From NCBI GenBank assembly GCA_947588965.1, contig CANQAN010000009.1:16895-80894 (forward strand): a stretch of 64,000 nt of DNA. The letters are read 5' to 3'. Below the pieces are notes generated by a model, which was given only the letters and a program-made list of their open reading frames with translations, was not told the DNA's origin and did not search any database. Each line of letters starts with the position of its first letter. The stretch's first letter is position 1. This document shows, one piece after another, positions 17,618 to 26,653 of the stretch. This stretch comes from an uncultured Helicobacteraceae bacterium. GTDB lineage: Bacteria > Campylobacterota > Campylobacteria > Campylobacterales > Helicobacteraceae. Both the position numbers and the translations under genes were made by a program.

Positions 17618-18622
17618 TTAATTTTGTTGCTGTGCTTGTAAAGATGTGATGGCAATCACGCCGACAATATCTTCGCTACTGCAGCCACGAGAGAGATCAT
17701 TGACGGCTCCCGCAATCCCCTGTGTGATTGGACCGTAAGCCTCTGCATTGGCAAGACGTTGCGTGAGCTTGTAGCCGATATTTCCAGCATCCAAATCAGG
17801 AAACACAAGGACATTAGCATTTCCTGCAATCTTACTATCGGGTGCTTTTGACTTCCCGACACTTGGCACGATTGCCGCGTCAAGTTGAAACTCACCATCA
17901 AGAGCAATATCGGGAGCTTCTTCTTGCGCGATTCGTGTGGCTTCAATTACTTTATCCACATCGGGATGTTTTGCGCTTCCTTTTGTTGAATGTGAGAGCA
18001 TGGCGACAACAGCCTTTTTTCCAACAAGGGATTCAAAGCTTTTTGCAGAATCAATTGCAATAGAGGCTAATTCTTGGGGATTGGGATTTTGGACTAATCC
18101 ACTGTCTGCAAAAACAAAGATTCCTCTCTCTCCATAGTTACAATTTGGAACAATCATGAGGAAAAATGTAGAGACAAGTTTTGAACTTGGCTTTGTGCCT
18201 AAGATTTGCAAAGAGGCACGTAAAACATCTGCAGTGGAATTCACGGCCCCTGCGACCATCCCATTAGCGACTTTTGACTTCACGAGTGCGACGCCAAAAT
18301 AGAGTGGATTTTCTAAGAGAAGCGCACGTGCTGAAGATTCACTCAAACCTTTGTGTTTGCGTAATTTCACAAACAATTCCACATAGGATTCTAGTTCATC
18401 GCAACTCTTTGGATTGATAAAAACAGCATCTTTGAGGTCTAATTGCTTCTCACTTGCGCGCTTTTGAATCGCGACAGAATCGCCAATCAAAATAATCTTA
18501 GCAATTTTTTCTTTGAGTGCAATATGTGCTGCTTCTAATGTTCTTAAATCTTCTGTTTCGGGCAGAACAATTGTTTGCAGATTTGCCTTTGCTTTTTCCT
18601 TAATTTCTTGAATAAAGTCCAT
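17618..18622 (-). CDS. pta: Phosphate acetyltransferase (short form)
   Basis: About 334 residues, the single-domain PTA_PTB type without the N-terminal DRTGG regulatory part found in long Pta. Motifs include IVLPETEDLRTLEAA near 18, GMVAGAVNSTADVLRASLQ near 130, and NVLVFPDLDAGNIGYKLTQR near 270. It exchanges acetyl-CoA and acetyl phosphate. ATG 18622 is preferred over an upstream frame extension because its sequence starts the conserved fold and a promoter lies just behind it. Confidence 0.95.
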   Translation of the reverse strand: MDFIQEIKEKAKANLQTIVLPETEDLRTLEAAHIALKEKIAKIILIGDSVAIQKRASEKQLDLKDAVFINPKSCDELESYVELFVKLRKHKGLSESSARALLLENPLYFGVALVKSKVANGMVAGAVNSTADVLRASLQILGTKPSSKLVSTFFLMIVPNCNYGERGIFVFADSGLVQNPNPQELASIAIDSAKSFESLVGKKAVVAMLSHSTKGSAKHPDVDKVIEATRIAQEEAPDIALDGEFQLDAAIVPSVGKSKAPDSKIAGNANVLVFPDLDAGNIGYKLTQRLANAEAYGPITQGIAGAVNDLSRGCSSEDIVGVIAITSLQAQQQN

Positions 18623-18650
18623 CTTGTGCCTTTTTATTAAGATTTTATCT

Positions 18651-18656
18651 ATTGTA
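18651..18656 (-). promoter_or_regulatory. Putative promoter -10 for pta-ackA
   Basis: Minus-strand TACAAT in a very T/A-rich 85-base gap between pgi and pta, 28 bases before the pta ATG. It suggests that pta-ackA can be expressed apart from gapA-pgi. Confidence 0.5.
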
Positions 18657-18707
18657 AGATTTTTTAGAAAAAATCCTATTAAAAAGGGTAAAAAATGCAA
18701 AAAAAAA

Positions 18708-19976
18708 TTATAAGTGTGTAAATTTTTCTCTTAAGATCTTTTTGCCAAGTTCCACTCCCGGTTGGCTATATGTATCAATTTGTAACAATATACCCACACA
18801 AGAGGTGAGAAGTTCATAATAAAAAATCAAGGCTCCAACGCTTTCTTCGTTGAGGTTGTCAAGTGTGATAGAATCAACGGGGACATTTTGGGCGATAATG
18901 CTTTCTTTCGTGGAAATGCATTGAAGCTTTAGAAGTTGATTAAAGGATGTTTGATTGACAAAGTCGGTGGATTCTAGTCCTTCTAGGCTAATATCGGGGA
19001 TGTAAAGCGGGGTTTGCGAGAGATTTTCCACACTAAGAAAAGTGACGGTTTTGTTAGCGGGACCTTGCATGATGAGTTGCAAAAATGAGTGTTGATCGAT
19101 GCTACCAATCAGAGCAATTGGTGTGAGTCCGCGCTTTTGCTCATAGACATCAAGTTTGCCAAGAGATTCCCCCCATAGCTGTACATACCAAGCGTTAAAA
19201 TGCGCAAAAACACTTCCATAAGAAAAGAGGACGTTAATAGGGTAAGTGTTTTCGTTTTTGGTTAAAAATAGGGCTTTTTTTAGGATATTATCTCTTCTTT
19301 CATGAAAAAAACGGTGGCTGATGGTTGCGGCTCCCTCTAAGATGGCTTGAATATCATAACCTAGAATTGCTAAAGGTAGAAGCCCAATAGCACTCAAAAC
19401 AGAGAATCTCCCGCCAATATTTGGGGCAATGGTTATGTGATTGATATTTTCTTTTATGCTCCATTTATGAAGGGGGGAATTTTCGTCAGTGATAGTTAAT
19501 AGATGGTGTTTGCGATCGCTTTTAAGAAGTGAAAAACGTGCAAGAATGTACTTAAAAAGCGAGGTTGTCTCAATCGTAAGCCCCGATTTAGAAATGACAA
19601 TAAATAGTGTGTCTTCATATTTAATGCGTCTCATATCCTTGCGAATCATAATTGGATCGGTGTGCTCAATGAAGCGCAATTTGATCTTTTTGCGTGAGGT
19701 TTGATGAGACAAGAGAGAGTCTATCGCCTTTGTCCCAAGAGAGCTTCCACCGATTCCTATAATAATGATATTATTAATAGAATCTAAAAAAGATTCTTGC
19801 TCTCTAAGGTAGGCAAAAATCGCGTCATTCTTAGCAAAAGGCAAGTCATAATAGCCACTTAATTGGCTGTTGCGCTCTATGAGGACTTTTTGGAAAAATA
19901 AATCCAAATTATCCTTAGCAAAGAGGCTTGGTTGTGTGTGTAAGAAATTCTGGTAAGTATTGGATAGGTGGAGCAT
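18708..19976 (-). CDS. pgi: Glucose-6-phosphate isomerase (short form)
   Basis: The 422-residue protein has IIIIGIGGSSLGTKAIDS near residue 72, VISKSGLTIETTSLFK near 128, the catalytic-region GGRFSVLSAIGLLPLA near 188 and a C-terminal YSQPGVELGKK signature near 407. It interconverts glucose-6-P and fructose-6-P. It is shorter than the roughly 545-residue H. pylori enzyme and closer to the compact form I recall from Campylobacter. Its ATG overlaps the gapA stop (TAATG), indicating coupling. Confidence 0.93.
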   Translation of the reverse strand: MLHLSNTYQNFLHTQPSLFAKDNLDLFFQKVLIERNSQLSGYYDLPFAKNDAIFAYLREQESFLDSINNIIIIGIGGSSLGTKAIDSLLSHQTSRKKIKLRFIEHTDPIMIRKDMRRIKYEDTLFIVISKSGLTIETTSLFKYILARFSLLKSDRKHHLLTITDENSPLHKWSIKENINHITIAPNIGGRFSVLSAIGLLPLAILGYDIQAILEGAATISHRFFHERRDNILKKALFLTKNENTYPINVLFSYGSVFAHFNAWYVQLWGESLGKLDVYEQKRGLTPIALIGSIDQHSFLQLIMQGPANKTVTFLSVENLSQTPLYIPDISLEGLESTDFVNQTSFNQLLKLQCISTKESIIAQNVPVDSITLDNLNEESVGALIFYYELLTSCVGILLQIDTYSQPGVELGKKILREKFTHL

Positions 19977-20971
19977 TAAAGGTGTTGCCCTACGAAATGC
20001 GCCATATCAACTAAGCGCATAGAATAGCCCCACTCATTATCATACCACGCAATCACCTTGAGTTGATTCTCTCCGACAACGGCCGTGCAGTCTGGCACAA
20101 AGATGCTACTATAGGGGCTTCCAATAAAATCTCCTGAAACACGTTTTTCTTCATCAATGAGGATTAAATCCTTAAAGTCTGTCTGCGCTGCTTGTTTGAA
20201 AGCTGCATTAATAGAATCTTTACTCACGGACTTTTGTGTGATGCAAGTCAAATCCACAACGCTTACATCGGGTGTTGGCACACGAATCGCAAAACCATTG
20301 AGCTTTCCTTGTAATTCTGGCATGACAAGCCCAATAGCCTTTGCTGCACCTGTGGAAGTGGGAATCATATTGAGCGCAGCAGCACGTGCGCGACGCAAAT
20401 CTTTATGTTTAGAATCTAAGAGATTCTGATCGTTTGTATAGCTGTGGATTGTCGTCATTAAGCCACTAAGGAGAGTGAAGTTTTTGTGAATAACTTTGAC
20501 TAAAGGCGCAAGGGCATTTGTCGTGCAACTCGCATTAGAAATGACCTTTTCGTCTTTGTATTGCAAATGATTTACGCCATAGACAAAGGTTGGCGTGTCT
20601 GTCGCGGGGGCAGAAATAACGACACGTTCAACGCCGCCATAGAGATGCGCACTTGCTTTGGTGATGTCATTGAACGCACCTGTGCATTCTATGACGAGCT
20701 TTGCGCCATATTTTCCAAAATTCAATTCTTTGATATCGCGAGAGCTTATGAGTGTAATATTTGTTTGTTTTCCGATTCTCAATGTGGTTTCATTGACTTT
20801 TTCTACATCGCTACTCTTTTGCACAGAATCGTATTTGAGTAAGTGAATGAGCGTGTCAATGGGCATTGTCGTGTTAATGGCAACAAGTTCTAAGTCTGTG
20901 CGATTACCCAAAATTTTGCTGACGCATAACCCAATTCTTCCTGTTCCATTAATCGCAACTTTTAAAGCCAT
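19976..20971 (-). CDS. gapA: Glyceraldehyde-3-phosphate dehydrogenase
   Basis: 331 residues with the Rossmann start VAINGTGRIGLCVSKIL, the catalytic SNASCTTNALAPLVK near 150, and WYDNEWGYSMRLVDMA near the C-terminus. It oxidises glyceraldehyde-3-phosphate with NAD(P). A TTMP stretch replaces the usual Asn-Asp pair after beta-2 (VAINTTMP), so cofactor preference is not obvious from sequence. AGGAG precedes the ATG. It heads a gapA-pgi unit, upstream of pta-ackA. Confidence 0.94.
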   Translation of the reverse strand: MALKVAINGTGRIGLCVSKILGNRTDLELVAINTTMPIDTLIHLLKYDSVQKSSDVEKVNETTLRIGKQTNITLISSRDIKELNFGKYGAKLVIECTGAFNDITKASAHLYGGVERVVISAPATDTPTFVYGVNHLQYKDEKVISNASCTTNALAPLVKVIHKNFTLLSGLMTTIHSYTNDQNLLDSKHKDLRRARAAALNMIPTSTGAAKAIGLVMPELQGKLNGFAIRVPTPDVSVVDLTCITQKSVSKDSINAAFKQAAQTDFKDLILIDEEKRVSGDFIGSPYSSIFVPDCTAVVGENQLKVIAWYDNEWGYSMRLVDMAHFVGQHL

Positions 20972-21136
20972 AAACTCTCCTAATACAATCTGTTTATTGT
21001 CAATGTAAAGTGTGAGATTAATGGAAAAATCCTTAGAATTCCATATAAAAATGCAAAATCATTGGATTTTTGACTTAAAAAAGCAAGAAAATTGCCTATT
21101 TTTTTAAAAAAATTTTTAAAAATTGTAAAATTATGC

Positions 21137-21142
21137 TACAAT
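21137..21142 (+). promoter_or_regulatory. Extended -10 promoter for hup
   Basis: TACAAT preceded by TGC, in the AT-rich gap between the divergent gapA and hup genes. It sits 36 bases before the hup ATG; GGAGG at 21166-21170 is the ribosome binding site. Confidence 0.6.
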
Positions 21143-21178
21143 AATGAGTTTTTGAAACTAATAATGGAGGTTCTTAAA

Positions 21179-21475
21179 ATGAACAAGGCAGAGTTTGTTG
21201 AGTTGTTAAAGGAAGTTGGAGACTACGACACAAAGAAAGAGGCTGAAAAAGCAATTAGCGCATTTACTGCTGCAGTTGAAAAAGCACTTTCAAAAAAACA
21301 AAGCATTGAGCTTGTTGGGTTTGGTAAGTTTGAGACTGTTCTTCAAAAAGGAAAAGAGGGGACAGTTCCCGGTACAAACAAAAAATACAAAACAAGCGAC
21401 AAGTATGTTCCAAAATTTAAGGCTGGAAAAGGTCTTAAAGATGCAGTTGCCCCTGCTAAAAAAGGCAAAAAATAA
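21179..21475 (+). CDS. hup: DNA-binding protein HU
   Basis: 98 residues, starting MNKAEFVELLKEVG and carrying the HU/IHF core (FGKFETV...GTNKKYK, then PKFKAGKGLKDAV) and a short Lys-rich tail. The usual beta-arm Arg-Asn-Pro is replaced by TNKK, as in other Campylobacterota HU proteins I recall. It bends and compacts DNA as a dimer. The GGAGG site 8 bases upstream fixes this start. It is monocistronic, followed by a hairpin and a tRNA gene. Confidence 0.95.
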   Translation: MNKAEFVELLKEVGDYDTKKEAEKAISAFTAAVEKALSKKQSIELVGFGKFETVLQKGKEGTVPGTNKKYKTSDKYVPKFKAGKGLKDAVAPAKKGKK

Positions 21476-21482
21476 TTCTTCT

Positions 21483-21509
21483 TTCCCCCTTTCTTTTTCT
21501 TTGGGGGAA
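21483..21509 (+). terminator. Hairpin terminator after hup
   Basis: A 7-bp stem (TTCCCCC / GGGGGAA) with a pyrimidine loop begins 7 bases past the hup stop and is followed by a T-rich run. Confidence 0.6.
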
Positions 21510-21540
21510 TTTCTTCTTTATCATTAAATTTTATTGATTT

Positions 21541-21617
21541 GTCTTTGTAGCTCAGCTGGATAGAGCACACGATTCCTAATCGTGAGGTCATGCGTTCAAA
21601 TCGCATCAGGGACACCA
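21541..21617 (+). tRNA. tRNA-Arg (anticodon CCU)
   Basis: A complete 77-base cloverleaf: acceptor GTCTTTG pairs with CAGGGAC (two G-U pairs), D arm GCTCAGCTGGATAGAGC, anticodon stem CACGA/TCGTG with loop TTCCTAA giving CCU, T arm ATGCG-TTCAAAT-CGCAT, and an encoded CCA end. It reads AGG codons. It lies between hup and sodB. Confidence 0.95.
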
Positions 21618-21751
21618 TGGTTTAAGGAAGTTTTGCGGAAATTCAAAGAAACTGTTTTTATGAAAAATTTAAAGCATAAATTTTACTTTTGTGCGTTAGA
21701 ATGCTTCTTGCAAAACTTCAGTGTTTTGGATTATAGTTAAAAGGAATGAAT

Positions 21752-22381
21752 ATGTTTAAGTTAAGAACATTGCCATTTACAGAGATTGCAGGGTTAATCA
21801 GTAAGGAAACCTGCGAATATCATTATGGAAAACATCACCAAACTTATATCAATAATCTCAATAATTTGGTGAAAGGGACGGAGTTTGAAGCTCAAAGTTT
21901 GTTTGACATTATCACAAAGGCGCAAGGAGGAATCTTTAATAACGCTGCTCAAGTGTATAATCACGATTTTTATTGGGACTGTGTGAGTCCAACACAGAGC
22001 TCAAGAAGCGCAGAGTTAGATGGAGAGATTAAGGGCTCTTTTGGTGGATTTGATAAATTTAAAGAAGCTTTTTTGAACGCTGCAACAACACTCTTTGGAT
22101 CGGGTTGGTGCTGGGTTGTGTACAATCCAAAGGATAAAAAGCTAGAAATTAAACAAACAAGTAATGCGCAAACACCACTCACAGATGGTTTGATTCCGAT
22201 TCTTGTGGTTGATGTGTGGGAACATGCCTATTATATCGATCACAGAAATGCGCGTCCTGCCTATTTAGAAAAATTCTTCAATCACATCAATTGGGAATTT
22301 GTCTCTAAGTCTCTAGAATGGGCTAAGAAAGAGGGGTTGAGTTCGGTGAATTTCTACATCAATTCCTTACACAAGGCTTAA
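21752..22381 (+). CDS. sodB: Superoxide dismutase, iron type
   Basis: About 209 residues with HYGKHHQTYINNLN near 26 (first metal His), GIFNNAAQVYNHDFYWDC near 70 (second), GSGWCWVVYN near 120 and VDVWEHAYYIDHRNARP near 160 (Asp and His ligands). The Gln/Ala pattern NNAAQ fits iron-type enzymes. It removes superoxide in the cytoplasm. ATG 21752 has better spacing to AAGGAA than the ATG two codons earlier. The gene converges on ftsZ with a 33-base gap. Confidence 0.96.
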   Translation: MFKLRTLPFTEIAGLISKETCEYHYGKHHQTYINNLNNLVKGTEFEAQSLFDIITKAQGGIFNNAAQVYNHDFYWDCVSPTQSSRSAELDGEIKGSFGGFDKFKEAFLNAATTLFGSGWCWVVYNPKDKKLEIKQTSNAQTPLTDGLIPILVVDVWEHAYYIDHRNARPAYLEKFFNHINWEFVSKSLEWAKKEGLSSVNFYINSLHKA

Positions 22382-22414
22382 GAGCAGTCTTTTGCTTTTG
22401 CGTTGCCTTATGGA

Positions 22415-23590
22415 TTAGTCCATTTGGCGTCGCAAAAATGCAGGAATATCTAAAACATCTTCATTGGCAAACTCATCGCCACTAACTTTTTTTCTCGCAG
22501 ATAGTAAGCTTTCTTGACTGATTTTTTGACTCATGTCTTTTGGATTGACAAGTTTGAGTGTGGAGCCATCTTCTGTATTGGTAGAATTTTGCGCATCGTC
22601 GGTGCTTTGATGGGTATTATTGCGCTCAAAGCCTGTAGCTACGATTGTGATTCTCACCTTGTCTTTATCAACACTTGCATCTGTGGTTGTTCCGAATATA
22701 ACCTCTGCTTGTTCATCAACACTATTGTAGATAATCTCCATAGCACTAGTGATTTCGGCGAGGGGATAGTCGGGATTGATGTAGAAATGCACCAACACCC
22801 CTCTTGCACCATTGATTGACAAGTCATCAAATAAGGGAGATTCAATAGCAACTTTAATCGCCTCTTTAGCGGCATCCGTGCCACTTGATTCGCCAATGCC
22901 CATAAGAGCCATTCCTTTATGACTCATAACGGTTTTAATGTCTGCAAAATCAACGTTAATGTCGCCCTTATTGTGAGATAAAATCACTCCGCTCATTCCA
23001 TTAACGGCACGTGCAAGGACATCATCTACGATTCTGAAGCTGTCCTTTAATCCAAGATTTTTTTCAACGATGCTTGTGAGCTTCTCATTAGGGATTACGA
23101 CAATAGAATCACTCTCTGCTTTAAGCTCTCTATAGCCCTCTTCTGCAAATTTTGCACGTGGTTTTCCTTCCCAGCGAAATGGTTTTGTGACAATAGAAAT
23201 AGTGAGTGCGCCGACCTCTTTTGCGGCTTTAGCGATAACAGGAGCAGCGCCTGTCCCTGTTCCACCTCCAAGCCCTGCAGAAATGAATACAATGTCCGTC
23301 CCATCTAAGAATTGTTTGAGTTCCTCATAGCTCTCTAATGCCGCATCTTTACCAACTTGTGGGCGCATTCCTGCACCTAAGCCCTTTGTAAGTCTGGCAC
23401 CAAGCTGAATCCTAATTGGCGCATTAGATGCACTAATGGCTTGTGCGTCTGTGTTGGCAATGGCAAGTTCAATTCCCTCATGAGTGCCTGTAGCAATGAG
23501 ATGTTCTATCATATTTCCGCCGCCACCACCGACACCAATAACCTTGATTTTTGCCCCCATACTTAAATTTGCTTCTTGTACATCAACCAT
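22415..23590 (-). CDS. ftsZ: Cell division protein FtsZ
   Basis: About 391 residues. Visible are the N-terminal KVIGVGGGGGNMIEH, the tubulin signature GGGTGTGAAPVIAK near 105, NVDFADIKTVM near 205, and the C-terminal conserved peptide DIPAFLRRQ that binds FtsA. The linker from about 325 to 370 is polar. ATG 23590 follows AAGGGAG and is preferred over a TTG five codons earlier. It lies 18 bases after ftsA. Confidence 0.97.
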   Translation of the reverse strand: MVDVQEANLSMGAKIKVIGVGGGGGNMIEHLIATGTHEGIELAIANTDAQAISASNAPIRIQLGARLTKGLGAGMRPQVGKDAALESYEELKQFLDGTDIVFISAGLGGGTGTGAAPVIAKAAKEVGALTISIVTKPFRWEGKPRAKFAEEGYRELKAESDSIVVIPNEKLTSIVEKNLGLKDSFRIVDDVLARAVNGMSGVILSHNKGDINVDFADIKTVMSHKGMALMGIGESSGTDAAKEAIKVAIESPLFDDLSINGARGVLVHFYINPDYPLAEITSAMEIIYNSVDEQAEVIFGTTTDASVDKDKVRITIVATGFERNNTHQSTDDAQNSTNTEDGSTLKLVNPKDMSQKISQESLLSARKKVSGDEFANEDVLDIPAFLRRQMD

Positions 23591-23608
23591 CTTTGCTCCC
23601 TTCAAAAA

Positions 23609-25015
23609 TTAAAACATTTGTGTTAATTTGTCCCATAATCTGCTCAAAACATTTCCGCCCTGATGATTAGGAATCTTTTTGATTTCTGTGATATCACTCA
23701 AGTCTTGCTTGATGTCTGCTGCGCTTTTTGGCACACTATTGACAGGATTTGAGAGATTCTGCGAACTCTCTTGTAGAGGATTGATTAAGGGAACACCTTT
23801 ATATGACATAGAATCCTCTTCTAATTTCTCATCACAATAGCGAATGTGTTTTTCAGAATCAATCTCGTATCTTGTGTATTTTCCGGATGCGTAGAGAATA
23901 AGTCCGATTGCCGTTGCACATTCGGGACCTTTTAATTCCGTAAATGATCCATCAATCTCCACAGGCTTTGCAAGTCGTACAGGCATCGCAAATAAGCCAT
24001 TTGCAAGCTGCTTAATTCCATCAAGCTGAATCATTCCTCCTGTGAGTACAACTCCACCACCAAGCTGTTCTTTGAGATTGCTACGCTCCAGAGATTTAGC
24101 AAGAATCATAAGCGTCTCTTCAACGCGTGCATAGACGACATTGTGTACCGTTGCTAATGAAACTCTATGTTTTGAATCCTCATCGCCACCAATGCTTGGA
24201 ATCTCTATGGAATTTTCCGCATCATCTATTGTATTTGAGAAGCCACCGTATTGAATTTTGACTTGTTCTGCGATAGATTGTGGTGTGTGTAATGCCATCG
24301 CCAAATCGTGTGTGATGTGATTTGAGCCAACACCCAAGAAGTCATTATAGCGCAGGGAATTTCCTGCATGAATCATCAACTCACAAGTGCTTCCGCCCAT
24401 ATCAATACAAGCGACACCTAAGCTCTTCTCATCTTCGCTTAAAACAGCAATAGAAGAGGCATAGGAAGCCAATACAATGTTTTCAATCTCAATCCCTGCT
24501 GATTTGATGGCTTTTTTTAGATTTCCTAGACTTGATTTTTGCGCTGTGATTATGCGCACGGAAACTTCAAGTCTATTCCCGCTCATGCCCATAGGGTCGT
24601 CAATGAAGTCTTGATCGTCAAGTTTGAAATTATAAGGTAGAATATGAATCACCTCATATTCACTCGGAATTGATGCGTTATAAAGTGCTGTTTGAATGGC
24701 TCGATTGATTTCTTTGATACCAATTTCGCTATTTGGGATATTGACGACACCAGAGCTGTCTGTACTCTTTGTATAGGCACCAGAGACAGAAATGACGGCT
24801 TTGTTGATGTTTGTTCCAGCGACGCGTCTTGCGTCATTAAAGGCGTCTTTAATGGCGCGACTTGCTTGTTCAATATTCGTGATTGAACCCTTTTTTAAGC
24901 CTTGCGATTTGTGGAATCCTGTCCCATTAACGTGTGGAATGCCATCTCTACATGTAGCGATAATAACGCAAATCTTTGTAGAACCGATGTCAATTCCTAA
25001 AATAGTTCGCTCCAA
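23609..25015 (-). CDS. ftsA: Cell division protein FtsA
   Basis: An actin-like ATPase: LGIDIGSTKICVIIA at the N-terminus (phosphate 1), ACIDMGGSTCELMIHAG near 205 (phosphate 2), VVLTGGMIQLDGI near 330 (adenosine). The C-terminal LSRLWDKLTQMF is the amphipathic helix that anchors the Z ring to the membrane. The start is uncertain: TTG 25015 has AGGGGTAGGAAT upstream and I prefer it; TTG 25039 would add eight residues. The gene forms ftsA-ftsZ after the ppiD-like gene. Confidence 0.95.
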   Translation of the reverse strand: MERTILGIDIGSTKICVIIATCRDGIPHVNGTGFHKSQGLKKGSITNIEQASRAIKDAFNDARRVAGTNINKAVISVSGAYTKSTDSSGVVNIPNSEIGIKEINRAIQTALYNASIPSEYEVIHILPYNFKLDDQDFIDDPMGMSGNRLEVSVRIITAQKSSLGNLKKAIKSAGIEIENIVLASYASSIAVLSEDEKSLGVACIDMGGSTCELMIHAGNSLRYNDFLGVGSNHITHDLAMALHTPQSIAEQVKIQYGGFSNTIDDAENSIEIPSIGGDEDSKHRVSLATVHNVVYARVEETLMILAKSLERSNLKEQLGGGVVLTGGMIQLDGIKQLANGLFAMPVRLAKPVEIDGSFTELKGPECATAIGLILYASGKYTRYEIDSEKHIRYCDEKLEEDSMSYKGVPLINPLQESSQNLSNPVNSVPKSAADIKQDLSDITEIKKIPNHQGGNVLSRLWDKLTQMF

Positions 25016-25087
25016 ATTCCTACCCCTAGTTTTGCTCAACTTCTTTAAAATCTACTAAAATTTACCTCTAAAGCCTCTTTAAACGCG

Positions 25088-26551
25088 CTACAACTTAGAT
25101 TTTCTGACAATTTTGTAAAGTTTTGATAAATGGTCCATGAAAGCCATTTCTACGAGTCTTGACTTCATTTGTGTCCCATTTTTTGTGATGAAATCTAATT
25201 TTTCCGCTATTATAGCAGAATTTTTGAATTTTTGGCTAAGAATTTCATATAAAACTACTTTATCTTTGAGTAAAACATAGCCTCTTTCTTCGGTTTTATC
25301 AAAAAGCTCTCTCATAAAATCCCGCGTTTCTTCGGCATTCAACCCATCAATCTTAACATCATCTTCGCGCCCGATATATCCAATATCTGTGCCTTTGAAA
25401 TCTGCAAATTCTGCCTTTGCTTTTTCTTCTAAGAGCTGTGTCTTTTTAAAGGTGATAAAGTCTTTTGTCGCTTCAGGTTTGGCTGCCTCGTAAGTTTTTG
25501 GATGGCTTGGAATGATTTTTAGAATCTTAAGAACGATAAAGCCGTTTTTTGTTTTAATGGGCTTTAGTGTGTCGTTTTCTTTTGCTTGACTAAGGAGGTT
25601 GAATACCTCTGCATCATAGCTAGAATCGCCCTCATAAAGCTCCAGTGTTTGCTCATTTTGGTTTTCTCCCTTACGCAAGGAGATGTATTTCTTTAGGGAT
25701 TCCTTTTCGGCTTGAGAGAATCTATAATGTTCTAAAACTCTATCTTTAGCCTTTTCAAAGGGAATGAGTTGCCCCTCTGCATCAAGAAACTGATTTTTGA
25801 AATCTTCATAATATTTTTGGAGATTTGCATTGCTAACTTCTGTTTTTTCTAGGGGGATAGAGATTTGAGCGATTTTATAGCCACGTTCAGTTTGGTAGAT
25901 GTCTTGATTTTCTTTCCAATATTGCTTTGTCTCCTCTTCTGTGGGCTGAAATGTGATTTCAGATTGATGGAATATATGAATCTTTAGGTGATCGGTGCTG
26001 AAGATTGCGGCATTGATAGTGTCTGTTTCTAGCGGTGTGAGGGGAATATTGAGTAATGCATCAAGCTTTTGCAGCAAGATTCCCTCTTGCAATTCCTCTT
26101 CAAAATCTTTGGGTCGCAATTGATTGTCCGCTAATGTGCGCTTGTAGATTTCTTCATCAAATTTTCCATTATTTTGAAAGGCTTTTGTGCTTGTGAGTGT
26201 GTTGATAACTTCTTCTTGTGTTGTGCGCAAACCTAAATCATGGGCGTAGTTAAGCATTAATGCGCGTGAAATGAGTGTGTTGAGAGCCTGCTCCTCTATG
26301 CCGATTTTCTTAGCCTGTTCATCATCAAGTGCGCCATTAAACATTTGATTATAAACGCTATAGAGCCTTGCATATTCGCGTTGCAGTCTATCAATTGTGA
26401 TTTGTCTGTCGCCAACAACGGCGACGGCATTGCTTGTGCTAGAGAAGCTAAAGCTCCCCCAACCAACAAATCCAGCGCCCAAAAATGCAAAGGAGCTAAT
26501 CCAAATCACCACCATAAGATATTTTTTGTGTTTTTGCATAAAGCCAATCAT
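25088..26551 (-). CDS. PpiD-like periplasmic peptidyl-prolyl isomerase/chaperone
   Basis: 487 residues with a single N-terminal membrane anchor (about residues 12-30), a SurA_N-like domain (AVAVVGDRQITIDRLQREYARLY, then DEQAKKIGIEEQALNTLISRALML) and a degenerate parvulin-type segment in the middle (about 290-370). This is the PpiD/SurA layout, anchored in the inner membrane and facing the periplasm, where it would assist folding of exported proteins. The same gene precedes ftsA in H. pylori. Catalytic competence of the parvulin part is uncertain. Confidence 0.85.
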   Translation of the reverse strand: MIGFMQKHKKYLMVVIWISSFAFLGAGFVGWGSFSFSSTSNAVAVVGDRQITIDRLQREYARLYSVYNQMFNGALDDEQAKKIGIEEQALNTLISRALMLNYAHDLGLRTTQEEVINTLTSTKAFQNNGKFDEEIYKRTLADNQLRPKDFEEELQEGILLQKLDALLNIPLTPLETDTINAAIFSTDHLKIHIFHQSEITFQPTEEETKQYWKENQDIYQTERGYKIAQISIPLEKTEVSNANLQKYYEDFKNQFLDAEGQLIPFEKAKDRVLEHYRFSQAEKESLKKYISLRKGENQNEQTLELYEGDSSYDAEVFNLLSQAKENDTLKPIKTKNGFIVLKILKIIPSHPKTYEAAKPEATKDFITFKKTQLLEEKAKAEFADFKGTDIGYIGREDDVKIDGLNAEETRDFMRELFDKTEERGYVLLKDKVVLYEILSQKFKNSAIIAEKLDFITKNGTQMKSRLVEMAFMDHLSKLYKIVRKSKL

Positions 26552-26653
26552 TGCTAAACTTCCTTATTTAAACGGTGCAAATGTCCTAAAATCTCTCAAA
26601 TAATGTTTGTAATTCTACCCTAACAAATCTTTAAAAAGCAGTAAATTGTGGAT

